The notes below the pieces were generated by a model. It was not told the DNA's origin. It did no database searches and worked only from the letters and a program-made list of their open reading frames with translations. Both the position numbers and the translations under genes were made by a program. Source: DQWO01 sp964478545 (GTDB lineage Bacteria > Desulfobacterota > Anaeroferrophillalia > Anaeroferrophillales > Anaeroferrophillaceae). Taken from it: a stretch of 64,000 bases of DNA. The stretch lies in NCBI GenBank assembly GCA_964478545.1, contig CAYZIS010000004.1, positions 69,630 through 133,629 of the forward strand, in the 5' to 3' direction. Shown here one piece after another: positions 35,558 to 45,203 of this stretch; positions within the stretch are counted from its first letter, which is position 1, and every line of letters begins with the position of its first letter.

Positions 35558-38116
35558 ATGGATCAAATGGAGTTTTTCAGAGAAGTGCCGGTTCCAATCA
35601 ATATTGAGGACGAAATGAAGAAATCGTACCTTGATTATGCCATGAGCGTCATTATTGGTCGGGCCTTGCCGGATGTCAGGGATGGGCTTAAGCCTGTGCA
35701 TCGTCGGGTTTTATTTGCCATGCATGACCTTGGGAATGCCTGGAATAAATCTTACAAGAAGTCCGCCCGGGTGGTTGGTGATGTCATCGGTAAATATCAC
35801 CCCCATGGGGACACGGCCGTTTATGATACCATTGTCCGTCTTGCTCAGGATTTTTCCCTTCGCTACCCTCTTGTTGATGGTCAGGGGAACTTTGGTTCGG
35901 TTGATGGTGATTCCCCGGCCGCCATGCGTTATACCGAAGTGCGGATGGCCAGACTTTCTTCAGAAATACTGGCTGACCTCGAAAAGAATACCGTAGACTT
36001 TGTGCCGAATTATGATGAATCCCTGGCGGAACCGGTTGTTCTTCCTTCCCGGTTTCCAAATCTGATGGTGAATGGTTCTTCCGGTATTGCCGTCGGCATG
36101 GCCACCAATATTCCACCGCATAATCTGACAGAGGTCATCGATGGACTGGTGGCATATATTGGCAACCAAGATATAAACGTTGATGAACTGATGACCTATA
36201 TTCCCGGGCCGGATTTTCCCACCGGTGGTACTATTAATGGTCGTGAAGGTATTATCTCTGCCTATAAAACCGGTAGGGGGATTATTCGTCTGCGGGCCAA
36301 AGCCCATGTCGAAACCCAGAAGAAAAACAATCGGGAAAGCATCATTGTGACGGAAATTCCCTATCAGGTGAATAAGGCCAGACTGTTGGAAAAAGTGGCC
36401 CAGCTGGTGCGTCATAAAAAACTTATGGGAATCAGCGATCTTCGGGATGAATCGGACCGAGAGGGGATGCGGATTGTCTTTGAACTGAAGCGCGATGCCC
36501 AGTATCAGGTTGTTTTAAACCAGCTCTATAAACACACCCAGATGCAGACTTCCTTTGGTATTATTCTGCTGGCGATTGTCAATCGGCAACCAGTAACCCT
36601 GACCCTGAAAACCATGCTGGCTCATTTTGTCAGCCATCGACAGGAGGTTATTCGCCGCCGGACAAAATTCGAGTTAGATAAGGCTCGGGATCGGTTGCAT
36701 CTTCTGGCTGGGCTGAAAATAGCCCTGGAACACCTGGATGAGATTATCGCCCTTATCCGCCGGTCCAAGGCCCCGGCTCAGGCCAGGGAGGATTTGATGA
36801 GCCTGTTTCAGTTTTCCCTTCGCCAGGCTCAGGCTATCCTGGATATGAAATTGCAGCGCTTAACCGGTCTTGAACGGCAGAAAATTATTGATGAATATAA
36901 TACCACAGTGGAGCTGATTGCCAGGCTGGAATCGATCTTGGCTAGCGATGCTTTGGTTCGCTCATTGATTGTTGAGGAACTGCAGGAGATCAAAAAGGTT
37001 TACGGTGATGAACGGCGTAGTGAAATCGTTGATCAAGGCACTGATTTCCAGTTGGAAGATCTCATTGTTGAGGAAGATATGGTGGTAACCATCTCTCGCA
37101 TGGGATATGCGAAGCGGACCCCCATCTCCACCTACAGAAGCTATCATCGGGGCGCCGGAGGCCGGATGGGAATGGAAACCAAGGAGGACGATTTTGTTAG
37201 CCAGATGTTTGTGGCTTCTACCCATGATTATATGCTCTTTTTTACCAACCGGGGCCGGGTTTTCAGCCTGAAAACCTTTGAAATTCCCGCAAGTGGTCCG
37301 GCTGCCCGGGGCAAAGCTTTAGTGAATCTGCTGAAACTGGAAAAAGATGAGCTGGTGACCACTGTTTTATCAGCCCGGCAATTCCAGGAAGACTGTTATG
37401 TGATGATGGCTACCCATGGCGGCTACGTGAAAAAGTTGGAAATGAATGCCCTGGAAAAAATTCGCAGCAACGGGATCCGTTGTGTTACTCTGAAGGGTGA
37501 TGATCAGTTGATTGCAGTCAAAGTGTGTCGGGATGATGACGAAATATTTCTGAGTACTAATCATGGCCAGGCCATCCGTTTCCCTGCTACCCAGGTACGC
37601 AGTATGGGTCGGCTGGCCCGCGGAGTTATCGGTTGCCGGATGAATCCTGGAGATTACCTGGTTTCCATGGAAGTGTTCAGCGCTGACGGAGGAACGGTCT
37701 TAAGTGTGACTGAAAATGGTTTTGGTAAACGGACCAGTATCGAGGATTATCCTTTGCGCTCACGGGGTGGTAAAGGAGTGATTACCATCAAAACCACGCC
37801 GCGCAATGGCAAGGTGGTGGGGGTGTTGAAAGTTACCGATGCGGATCAGATTATGCTGATAACCGATGCCGGTAAAATTACCCGGACCCGGGTGGCGGAA
37901 ATATCGGTTATTGGTCGAAATACCCAGGGGGTAACCCTGTTCAGAATCGATCCGGAGCAGGAAAAACTGGTGGCTCTGGCTACCGTAGCCGATGCCGGGC
38001 TTTCCGGGTCGACAACTGTGGATGAAAATGCAGAGGAGAAAGCCGGTGATGATGAGACACCGCCGCTGATTGCCGCTTTGGATGAGACAAAAGAAGATCC
38101 GGGAGCCGATAAGTGA
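35558..38116 (+). CDS. gyrA: DNA gyrase subunit A
   Basis: 852 residues. Catalytic Tyr in AAMRYTE (about 119); the quinolone region reads HPHGDTAVYD, with Thr at the position of E. coli Ser83, a natural variant in many bacteria. C-terminal beta-pinwheel repeats follow, with a GyrA box-like RGGKGV. It cuts and passes DNA with GyrB. AAGGA at 35544-35548 fits the ATG at 35558. gyrB is not adjacent. The stop overlaps the ubiE start (GTGA). Confidence 0.97.
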   Translation: MDQMEFFREVPVPINIEDEMKKSYLDYAMSVIIGRALPDVRDGLKPVHRRVLFAMHDLGNAWNKSYKKSARVVGDVIGKYHPHGDTAVYDTIVRLAQDFSLRYPLVDGQGNFGSVDGDSPAAMRYTEVRMARLSSEILADLEKNTVDFVPNYDESLAEPVVLPSRFPNLMVNGSSGIAVGMATNIPPHNLTEVIDGLVAYIGNQDINVDELMTYIPGPDFPTGGTINGREGIISAYKTGRGIIRLRAKAHVETQKKNNRESIIVTEIPYQVNKARLLEKVAQLVRHKKLMGISDLRDESDREGMRIVFELKRDAQYQVVLNQLYKHTQMQTSFGIILLAIVNRQPVTLTLKTMLAHFVSHRQEVIRRRTKFELDKARDRLHLLAGLKIALEHLDEIIALIRRSKAPAQAREDLMSLFQFSLRQAQAILDMKLQRLTGLERQKIIDEYNTTVELIARLESILASDALVRSLIVEELQEIKKVYGDERRSEIVDQGTDFQLEDLIVEEDMVVTISRMGYAKRTPISTYRSYHRGAGGRMGMETKEDDFVSQMFVASTHDYMLFFTNRGRVFSLKTFEIPASGPAARGKALVNLLKLEKDELVTTVLSARQFQEDCYVMMATHGGYVKKLEMNALEKIRSNGIRCVTLKGDDQLIAVKVCRDDDEIFLSTNHGQAIRFPATQVRSMGRLARGVIGCRMNPGDYLVSMEVFSADGGTVLSVTENGFGKRTSIEDYPLRSRGGKGVITIKTTPRNGKVVGVLKVTDADQIMLITDAGKITRTRVAEISVIGRNTQGVTLFRIDPEQEKLVALATVADAGLSGSTTVDENAEEKAGDDETPPLIAALDETKEDPGADK

Positions 38117-38835
38117 TTGAAAATGTACCTCATGAGCAGCAGAAATCCCGGGCGGTACAAGAGATGTTCACTGCTATTGCCCCCAGGTATGATTTCTTAA
38201 ACCGGTTGCTGAGCCTGGGGATTGATCAGCAATGGAGAAAGTTTGTCGGCCGTCGCCTGACTGATCTCGATCATCCACGTGTGCTTGATGTTGCCTGTGG
38301 TACTGCAGATTTGAGCCTTGCTATCAGACAGGGTAATCGGCAGGCAAAGGTAGTCGGTCTTGATTTTAGCACTCAGATGCTTCTCCTGGCCCAGGAAAAA
38401 ATCAGGCAGCTGCCGGAAACTGATGGTCTCGATCTGCTGGCCGGCTCTGCCGAGGATCTGCCTTTTGCCGATCAGAGTTTTGATGCCTTAACCATTGCTT
38501 TTGGTATCCGCAATGTTATTGACCGGTCCCGGGCTCTGTGTGAGTTCTGCCGGGTGATGAAACCGGGTGCCAAGCTGGTTGTCCTGGAGTTTTCCCTGCC
38601 CGATCAATTTTTGCTGAGGTCATTGTACCGGCTGTATTTTCTGCGGATTCTGCCATTTATCGGTGGGCTGTTTGCCCGCAAAAGTGCTTATAAGTATCTT
38701 CCTGAGTCGGTGGTAAAATTTCCGGAACGGGATGAATTTAGCCGGATGGTCAAAGAAGCCGGTTTCAGCAAACTTCGATACCATTCCCTGACCGGTGGGA
38801 TTGTCACGGTTTACCTGGGAGAAAAGGTTTCTTGA
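38113..38835 (+). CDS. ubiE/menG: Demethylmenaquinone/ubiquinone C-methyltransferase
   Basis: 240 residues. SAM motif I DVACGTADLSLA, then VVGLDFSTQML, DALTIAFGIRNV and the UbiE end block YRLYFLRILPFIGG. In an anaerobe the likely product is menaquinone. GTG start overlapping the gyrA stop indicates coupled translation. A family C element begins 13 bases after the stop. Confidence 0.94.
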   Translation: MIENVPHEQQKSRAVQEMFTAIAPRYDFLNRLLSLGIDQQWRKFVGRRLTDLDHPRVLDVACGTADLSLAIRQGNRQAKVVGLDFSTQMLLLAQEKIRQLPETDGLDLLAGSAEDLPFADQSFDALTIAFGIRNVIDRSRALCEFCRVMKPGAKLVVLEFSLPDQFLLRSLYRLYFLRILPFIGGLFARKSAYKYLPESVVKFPERDEFSRMVKEAGFSKLRYHSLTGGIVTVYLGEKVS

Positions 38836-38848
38836 TTGTTGATGTGGG

Positions 38849-39040
38849 GTAACTATTCGGTATTGTTTTCAAACTACCGGGATTGGGGTCATCTCTTGAC
38901 GAAGGCGTTTCCTGATATCTGTTTTATTGGTGATTTTCAATAGCCTTTGTCAAGATGTGACCCCTCGCGAAGCAGGGCGAAGCGAACCAACCTAATTGTC
39001 CGCTGTCAGATAGTGTTTTTTTACGTAGCCGAATATTTGC
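38849..39040. mobile_element. Family C element, copy 2
   Basis: 192 bp, about 90% alike by eye to copy 3 at 58178-58369. The ends are GTAACTATTCGG and CCGAATATTTGC, each with one change. The flanks GATGTGGG and GATGCTGG agree at 6 of 8 positions, as expected of an older insertion. It lies between ubiE and the crotonase remnant. Confidence 0.8.
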
Positions 39041-39059
39041 GATGCTGGAATTTTAAATT

Positions 39060-39206
39060 ATGGAATTTATTGATATACTTTATCAGGTTGCAGAGCCACT
39101 GGCCACCATCACCCTCAATCGGCCGGAGATTAAAAATGCTTTTACTCTGCCGATGCTGGAAAGTATGGGTCGGGCGCTGCGGCAGGCTGGGCAGACACGG
39201 CTATGA
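39060..39206 (+). pseudogene. Truncated enoyl-CoA hydratase (crotonase) N-terminus
   Basis: The ATG at 39060 begins 43 codons that match the crotonase start: MEFIDILYQVAEPLATITLN, then RPEIKNAFTLPMLESMGRAL. At about 39188 the gene runs into a family A half-element and stops at 39204-39206. The oxyanion-hole and catalytic regions are absent, and no continuation is seen downstream. It is a remnant, not a working enzyme. Confidence 0.8.
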
Positions 39207-39298
39207 GCCAAGCCCGGACATCCTTAGGCAATTGCTTTATAAACGTGAGCTATTGATAAATAAAAGATTAATGATTTCAATATATTATAATTAGTTAC
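39186..39298. repeat. Family A right half with A+T-rich tail
   Basis: From GGCTGGGCAGACACGGCTA through GAGCCAAGCCCGGACATCC to a tail ending TTAGTTACTCAGAA. It is almost identical to 63318-63444 and similar to the reverse complement of 48482-48590. It is fused to the broken crotonase gene. Confidence 0.8.
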
Positions 39299-39389
39299 TC
39301 AGAATCATGAAGTTTAGCTCAAGAAATCTTCAAGACCTTCATGTTCTTCATGGTTCCATCTTTTTTTATGTTATTTTATGGAGGATGAT

Positions 39390-40046
39390 ATGTTGACTAT
39401 CGGGGTTTTGCTTTCCGGTTGTGGCGTCTATGATGGTAGTGAAATACATGAAGCAGTTCTGACTTTGCTGGCTTTGGATCGGGCCGGGGTTGCTATTCAA
39501 TGCCTGGCACCGGATATGGAACAGCGGGATGTTGTTAATCATCTGACCGGCGAACCACAGGCTGAGTCACGAAATGTCTTGGTGGAATCGGCTCGCATCG
39601 CCCGAGGGAATATCAAGGATATCAGGGAAATTTCAGCGACTGATCTTGACGGTCTGATTATCCCCGGTGGTTTTGGTGCGGCCAAAAATCTCAGTGATTT
39701 TGCCCTCCAGGGAGCTTTGGCCCAGGTTCATCCTGAGGTTAAGCGTCTGCTGGATGAAATTGTTGATGCAGGTAAACCCATAGGGGCAATTTGTATTGCT
39801 CCGGCAACCCTGACCAGGGCACTTGCCGACCGACATCCAGAGGTGACCATTGGCTCTGATCTCTCTACGGTTGCAGCTATTAACTCCATGGGTGGTACGC
39901 ACTATGATTGCGCCGTGGATAAAATCCATGTTGATGCCCGGTTGAAAATAGTGACCACGCCAGCCTACATGCTGGGTCCGGGAATCAAGGATGTTGCGGT
40001 AGGTATTGAGAAACTGGTGGCCGAGGTGGTCAGGTTAGTCGGCTGA
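39390..40046 (+). CDS. elbB: ElbB-type DJ-1/PfpI-family protein
   Basis: 218 residues. GVLLSGCGVYDGSEIHEA at the start, IIPGGFGAAKNL and the nucleophile-elbow region AICIAPATLTRAL mark ElbB. E. coli ElbB has weak glyoxalase activity and was linked to isoprenoid synthesis; the role is uncertain. GGAGG at 39380-39384 supports the ATG at 39390 over the one at 39378. Confidence 0.92.
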   Translation: MLTIGVLLSGCGVYDGSEIHEAVLTLLALDRAGVAIQCLAPDMEQRDVVNHLTGEPQAESRNVLVESARIARGNIKDIREISATDLDGLIIPGGFGAAKNLSDFALQGALAQVHPEVKRLLDEIVDAGKPIGAICIAPATLTRALADRHPEVTIGSDLSTVAAINSMGGTHYDCAVDKIHVDARLKIVTTPAYMLGPGIKDVAVGIEKLVAEVVRLVG

Positions 40047-40120
40047 CAGGTGTGGTGGGCTTAGGGTAAACTTTTCTTTCAACCAAATCGTCTATTAGGT
40101 GAATTCGTTAACTATTACGC

Positions 40121-40149
40121 TTGACAAAAAAAGAGTTTTTTATTATATG
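40121..40149 (+). promoter_or_regulatory. Likely sigma-70 promoter of the cytochrome gene
   Basis: A consensus TTGACA (40121-40126) and TATATG (40144-40149) are separated by 17 bases, 53 bases before the cytochrome ATG. Confidence 0.6.
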
Positions 40150-40201
40150 AGACTGCAGGTTTTAATGCAGGTTATTTTAACTTGATTGAGGAGGTGTAGC
40201 G

Positions 40202-40561
40202 ATGAAAAAGATTTTTGTGTTGTTTATTGTTGTGAGTTTCCTGGCCGTAGCCAGCTTTGCTTTTGCCATGCCGAAGGCCCCGGCTGGAAGCATGATGCTC
40301 AAAGCGGAAAAGATGAAAAAACCGCCGGTACCCTTTGAACATGCTAGACATGCCAAAGTTGAATGTTCAAAATGTCACCATACATGGAAAGGTGAAGGGA
40401 CGCCTAAAAAGTGCGAAACCTGTCATACGGACAAAAAGGAAGGTAAAAAGCTGACTTTTAAAAATGCGTCTCATAAGAGTTGTCGTGGTTGTCACCGAGT
40501 GATGAAAAAAGCTGGTGATAAGACCGGCCCGACCAAATGTAGTGCTTGTCATATAAAATAG
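40202..40561 (+). CDS. Tetrahaem class III cytochrome c
   Basis: 119 residues. A signal peptide (1-22, ending AFA) exports the protein; four CxxCH sites follow (CSKCH, CETCH, CRGCH, CSACH) with extra His for axial ligands, as in the small periplasmic cytochrome c3/c7 family. It shuttles electrons in the periplasm, for example from hydrogenase or formate dehydrogenase. GAGGAGGTG precedes the ATG. It has its own promoter and terminator. The maturation genes resB and ccsA lie 0.6 kb downstream. Confidence 0.95.
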   Translation: MKKIFVLFIVVSFLAVASFAFAMPKAPAGSMMLKAEKMKKPPVPFEHARHAKVECSKCHHTWKGEGTPKKCETCHTDKKEGKKLTFKNASHKSCRGCHRVMKKAGDKTGPTKCSACHIK

Positions 40562-40587
40562 TTTTTAGATTTATTGATGTTTTTTCT

Positions 40588-40616
40588 AAAGGGACGCCGA
40601 TACCGGCGTCCTTTTT
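40588..40616 (+). terminator. Terminator after the cytochrome gene
   Basis: GGACGCCG (40592-40599) and CGGCGTCC (40604-40611) with an ATAC loop and CTTTTT after it, 30 bases past the stop. Confidence 0.92.
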
Positions 40617-40654
40617 ATTGCCTGTAGCTGCCATGCCCTGAGCCGGAGTACCGG

Positions 40655-40879
40655 TTAACCCATGTTTAACAGCATAAAAAATTAACCTATTATAATCAAT
40701 AGCTTATAGATTTCAAAAAGGTCAAGTGGCACTACACTTTCATATAATATCAATACCTTACCTATCCGAGGGGCACTACAAATAAAAAATACAGAATTTT
40801 CCTTGAAATCATTAGCTTTTTTCGGCTAAAATTGTCCGAAAAGGCAAATTTTACTAAAATCTTGTTAAACATGGGTTAA
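40655..40879. mobile_element. Element H: 225-bp MITE candidate with perfect 17-bp ends
   Basis: TTAACCCATGTTTAACA (40655-40671) and its exact reverse complement (40863-40879) bound an A+T-rich, non-coding interior. The interior has GGCACTACA twice. No clear target duplication flanks it, and no second copy is in the window. Confidence 0.65.
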
Positions 40880-40914
40880 AGGAATGTGCTCAATTTTCTG
40901 ACTTGTATTGCCAG

Positions 40915-40993
40915 GGAGATTACAGGATGTTCGGGCTTGGCTCATAGCCGTGTCCGCCCAGCCTGCCGGCAGGCACGGCGACAGGCACGGCTG
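40915..40993. repeat. Family A left half
   Basis: AGGATGTTCGGGCTTGGCTC, then ATAGCCGTGTCCGCCCAGCC and the central palindrome CCTGCCGGCAGG. The right arm is missing. It lies upstream of resB. Confidence 0.65.
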
Positions 40994-41179
40994 TTTTTAG
41001 AACAACTCAGAAAGTTGAGATATGTAAAAATTTTACCGGGCAATAATGAAAATTTATGATTAACTTTGTCGGGAAAGTGTGATAAATTTCTCATAGGCTC
41101 GTGGTAGCAGTTCATTTTTTCTTGACAATCATGTATTCTGGTGGTAGCAAAAGAAAACAAGATTAAAAAGGTGTGGAAA

Positions 41180-42583
41180 GTGAAGAATAAGAATAAATCC
41201 GGTTCATCACCAATTATTGCATTTTTCTGCTCGCTGAAATTGACTATTTTTCTGTTGATTACCTTGGCGGCCGTTTCAATTATTGGTACCATTATTCCCC
41301 AAAATGAATTTAAAGAGCAATATCTGCGATTTTATCAGGAGTCCACCTATGGCATCATGAAAATGCTGGGTGTCCTCGATATGTATCATTCCTGGTGGTT
41401 TAGGGGGATCCTGATTCTTTTTACCATTAATCTTATTGTTTGTTCATTCAAACATTTTCCGCGGATCTGGAAATTTTTTAAAAGCCCGGTGACTGTATTG
41501 AGTGATTCTTTCCTGGCTACCCTGAGTCTGGACTGGAAAAGCCGCATCAGTGCTAAAAATATTGCTAAAGATAAAAGTTATGGTGATTTTCTGGCGGAAA
41601 AGTTATCGGCTTTCTGGTCAGGATCCTGGTTGCAGACCAAAAAAGAAGGTAACTTTGGTGAAGAACTGCATTTTTTTGCCCAGCGGGGTCTTTGGTCGAG
41701 GATGGGTGTTTATCTGGTTCATCTGAGTATCATTATCATTTTTATTGGCGGTATTGTTGGTTCACATTTCGGTCTCAAGGCTTTTGTCAATATTCCTGAG
41801 GGTGATAAAACCTCGATTGTCTACACCCGCAATGATGAACGGACTCCCGTTGATCTAGGTTTTACCGTCGAATGCCAGGCATTCCACGTGGAATTTTACG
41901 ACAGTGGGGCACCCAAGGAGTATACCAGCGATTTGGTTATTTTGGAAGATGGAAAAGAAAAAGCCCGTAAGCGTATTGAAGTGAACCATCCCCTCAGCTA
42001 TCACGGCTACACCTTTTATCAGTCAAGTTATGGTAGTGCCGGTGGCGTGGTAACGCTGCAGATGCATGATCAGAAAACCGGTAAAGTTTATCCTCTGTCC
42101 CTAAGCATAGGACGGCAGGGGACGCTGCCCACCGGGGATGGTTGGATACAGGCGGCCCAGTATGAAACAAACTATATGAATCTGGGTCCTGCGGTGCGTC
42201 TGGTGATGCCTGCTAGTGGTGACCGGATGATTCAGTTTTGGATTTTTAAAAAATATCCCGGTTTTGATCGGCAGAACCGTAAAGGAGAGCGTGATTTTGT
42301 TTTGGAAGATGTGAGCCAACGAAATTATACTGGTTTGCAGGTGACGAAAGATCCGGGTGTCTGGATCGTTTGGTTTGGTTGTTTTATAATGGTTTTCGGC
42401 CTGTTCATCGCTTTTTTCATCTCCCATCGTCGCCTGTGGGTCCGTCTGTGTCCCGATCCGGAAAAGCCTGAACGCTACCAGCTGACGGCTGGGGGCAGTG
42501 CCAACAAAAATAAACCTGGTTTTGAAAAAGAATTCGAACATTTTACCTCATTTCTTGAGGAACAGTTGAAAGGGAAAAAATGA
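41180..42583 (+). CDS. resB: ResB-type cytochrome c biogenesis protein
   Basis: 467 residues from GTG 41180, which follows AGGTG by 6 bases; GTG 41141 would add 13 residues. Hydrophobic segments near 20-45, 65-90, 165-190 and 405-430 flank a large periplasmic region. The family marker LKLTIFLLITLAAVSIIGT and PLSYHGYTFYQSSYG are present. It works with CcsA to deliver haem to apocytochromes (System II). A TTGACA at 41122 may be its -35 box. The stop overlaps the ccsA start. Confidence 0.92.
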   Translation: MKNKNKSGSSPIIAFFCSLKLTIFLLITLAAVSIIGTIIPQNEFKEQYLRFYQESTYGIMKMLGVLDMYHSWWFRGILILFTINLIVCSFKHFPRIWKFFKSPVTVLSDSFLATLSLDWKSRISAKNIAKDKSYGDFLAEKLSAFWSGSWLQTKKEGNFGEELHFFAQRGLWSRMGVYLVHLSIIIIFIGGIVGSHFGLKAFVNIPEGDKTSIVYTRNDERTPVDLGFTVECQAFHVEFYDSGAPKEYTSDLVILEDGKEKARKRIEVNHPLSYHGYTFYQSSYGSAGGVVTLQMHDQKTGKVYPLSLSIGRQGTLPTGDGWIQAAQYETNYMNLGPAVRLVMPASGDRMIQFWIFKKYPGFDRQNRKGERDFVLEDVSQRNYTGLQVTKDPGVWIVWFGCFIMVFGLFIAFFISHRRLWVRLCPDPEKPERYQLTAGGSANKNKPGFEKEFEHFTSFLEEQLKGKK

Positions 42584-43425
42584 ATACCCATCTTTTCAGT
42601 ATTGTCACCTTCATTTACCTGGGCGGGATGGTAGTATATATCTGTTATCTGGCATTCAGAAATCAGTGGGTCAGCCGAGTGGCAACAGCAATTACCCTGG
42701 GAGGCTGGTTGCTGCAGACTTTTGCTATTGGCCTGCGCTGGTATGAGTCATATCAGCTGGGTATGGGTCATGCTCCCATGTCCAACTTATATGAGTCGCT
42801 GGTTTTTTTCTCCTGGACGATTATTCTTCTTTACCTGATTATTGAATATAAATATAAATTGTATTTGCTGGGGGCTTTCGTGACTCCTTTTGCGGCCATG
42901 GGGATGGCCTATGCTTCCATCTCCTCCCAGGTGAATGAAACCATTCAGCCTCTGGTGCCGGCTCTGCAGAGCAACTGGTTGATTTCCCATGTGATTACCT
43001 GTTTTCTTGGCTATGCCGCTTTCGCGGTTTCCTGTGGGGTCAGTATCACCTATATCCTCAAAAAACGTCATGAAGATCAGCACAAAAAAGGCGGGTTACT
43101 GGCTAGTTTCCCTTCATCTTCCGTGTTGGATGAACTTATTTATAAAACTATTGCCATTGGCTTTCCGATGCTTTCCATCGGCATTATTACCGGAGCCGCC
43201 TGGGCAAACTATGCCTGGGGAACCTATTGGAGCTGGGATCCCAAGGAGACCTGGTCTTTGATTACCTGGTTTATTTATGCCGCTTTTCTGCATGCCCGGA
43301 TTACCAGGGGGTGGCGGGGGATCAGAGCGGCTACGTTATCCATCATTGGTTTTGTGGCGGTTATTTTTACTTATCTGGGGGTCAATCTCCTGCTCTCAGG
43401 ACTGCATAGTTATGGCAGTGGCTAA
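42580..43425 (+). CDS. ccsA: CcsA/ResC-type haem handling protein
   Basis: 281 residues with about eight membrane segments. The haem-binding WWD motif is GTYWSWDPKETWSL (about 213-226), with conserved His on either side (for example GMGHAPMSN). It exports and presents haem for attachment to CxxCH. ATGA overlap with resB. The pair would mature the tetrahaem cytochrome upstream. Confidence 0.95.
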   Translation: MNTHLFSIVTFIYLGGMVVYICYLAFRNQWVSRVATAITLGGWLLQTFAIGLRWYESYQLGMGHAPMSNLYESLVFFSWTIILLYLIIEYKYKLYLLGAFVTPFAAMGMAYASISSQVNETIQPLVPALQSNWLISHVITCFLGYAAFAVSCGVSITYILKKRHEDQHKKGGLLASFPSSSVLDELIYKTIAIGFPMLSIGIITGAAWANYAWGTYWSWDPKETWSLITWFIYAAFLHARITRGWRGIRAATLSIIGFVAVIFTYLGVNLLLSGLHSYGSG

Positions 43426-43620
43426 ATAGTGTTGGTGCTTTCATAAAAGTGCCGAAACCCGCCCGGTTAAAGTAACGCAAAAACCTGGCCGGGCAACAAC
43501 AAGTTTTTTTATTCAGATTATTTTTTCCGGAGCCGAGTATATCCAACATAATGTCGGATATGTTCGGATATGTATTGACTCCGGATTTTTTTTGTATATA
43601 ATTGAACATGAACATAGCAG

Positions 43621-43857
43621 TGTCCGGTATGCTTTTTGCGTCGTCTGCAATGTCGTTAACTGATGTTGTTTCAGCGCGACATCGTGAGTTGCCGTTGCTT
43701 TTCCCGGCGAATAGAGCGTAAAAAATTGCCCTGTTTGAGCCCTATAAGGGCGAGTTTGGCAGTTTTAGCGTCATGAGCCGTTGGAAATGCAGGCAGGCGA
43801 GCGCCAAAAAGCACTGAGATCAGCATCAGTTAACAGTTGCAAGAACCTAACCGGACA
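43621..43857. repeat. Family E inverted-repeat element, copy 3 (reversed)
   Basis: 237 bp from TGTCCGGTATGC to CTAACCGGACA. It is the reverse complement of copy 1 at 16761-17000 over most of its length (for example GAGCCCTATAAGGGCGAGTT and GAGCGCCAAAAAGCACTGAG). Together with a lone CCGGACAG near 43955 it fills the gap between ccsA and gap. Confidence 0.7.
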
Positions 43858-44017
43858 CCACTGACATGAACAAATTGAAATCTGTCCCATGCAGGTAGCT
43901 TGGGTGTTGTAGGTGCCGGAAATCAGCCCCGATTAAAAGAATACTATGATATTACCGGACAGCAGTAAGATATACTGATTTTTATTGTATACTAAACTTA
44001 TGGAAGCGGAGGAGAAA

Positions 44018-45037
44018 ATGGCAGCAGTAAAAGTGGCAGTAAATGGGTTTGGTCGGATCGGCAGAGATTCTCTGCGGGCCGCCGTCAATGATGACCGATT
44101 TGATTTTCGGGCGATTGTCAGTACCACCGATGATGCCAAAACAATGGCCCATCTGCTGAAGTATGATTCCGTTTCCGGAACCCTGGATGCAGAGGTGGTT
44201 CCCGGTGACAAAATGCTGACCGTGAATGGCAAAGAGGTTAAATTGGTAGCTGGACGGGATCCATCGAAAGTTCCGTGGAAGGATCTTGGTGTAGATGTGG
44301 TGATGGAATGTTCAGGCCACTACCGGGAGAGGGACAAAGCGGCGATATTTCTTGATGCAGGGGTTAAACGGGTGGTGGTCTCGGCGCCGGTAAAAAAAGC
44401 CGATACCACCATTGTCATGGGGGTCAACCAGGATGATTTTGACCCGGAAAATCATTTTGTGGTTTCTAATGCTTCCTGTACTACCAATTGCCTGGCTCCA
44501 GCGGCCAAAGTATTGTTGGAAAATTTTGGTATTATCCGTGGGATGATGACTACTATTCATGCGTATACCAGGGATCAGCAGATTCTTGATTCCCGGCATA
44601 AAGATCTGCGGCGGGCCAGGGCGGCGGCTATGTCTATGATTCCCACAACCACCGGTGCTGCCGCAGCTGTTGGTCTGGTTCTTCCCCAGTTGAAAGGTAA
44701 ACTTGATGGCCTGGCAATAAGGGTTCCAACTCCCAATGTTTCAATGGTAGATCTGGTAGTTGAAGTAGAGAAGGAAACCTCTGCCGAGGCAGTGAATGAT
44801 GCTTTTCGTCAGGCGGCTGCAGGGCCGCTAAAAGGAATTCTGATGGTGTCTGATGAACCATTGGTTTCCATTGATTATAACCACAATGCCTTTTCTTCCA
44901 CCATTGATGCGGAGTTGACCAACGTTATGGGTGGTACTCTGGTTAAGGTTATGGCTTGGTATGATAATGAATGGGGTTACGCAAACCGGCTCAATGATCT
45001 GACTGCCTATGTGGCTGTCCGGACCGGGTTGCTATAG
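44018..45037 (+). CDS. gap: Glyceraldehyde-3-phosphate dehydrogenase
   Basis: 339 residues. NAD loop VNGFGRIGRDSLRA, catalytic Cys in SNASCTTNCLAP, and the end WYDNEWGYANRL. GCGGAGGAG just before the ATG at 44018 excludes the longer frame from 43985. First gene of gap-pgk-tpiA-secG, the lower glycolysis/gluconeogenesis set. Confidence 0.97.
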   Translation: MAAVKVAVNGFGRIGRDSLRAAVNDDRFDFRAIVSTTDDAKTMAHLLKYDSVSGTLDAEVVPGDKMLTVNGKEVKLVAGRDPSKVPWKDLGVDVVMECSGHYRERDKAAIFLDAGVKRVVVSAPVKKADTTIVMGVNQDDFDPENHFVVSNASCTTNCLAPAAKVLLENFGIIRGMMTTIHAYTRDQQILDSRHKDLRRARAAAMSMIPTTTGAAAAVGLVLPQLKGKLDGLAIRVPTPNVSMVDLVVEVEKETSAEAVNDAFRQAAAGPLKGILMVSDEPLVSIDYNHNAFSSTIDAELTNVMGGTLVKVMAWYDNEWGYANRLNDLTAYVAVRTGLL

Positions 45038-45203
45038 CCATAAAAGAAGAATGCAAAGTATTATCCCATGTGACCTGCACAATTATTGAGCTGATTCAGT
45101 GGATAGACAAAGTATCCAGTAAATTTTGCGGAGGAAGAAGTTCAAGATCGGGTAAACAGCCATAAAGCATTTTTAGCGTCGTCGTTATTGAGGAGAAACA
45201 ACC

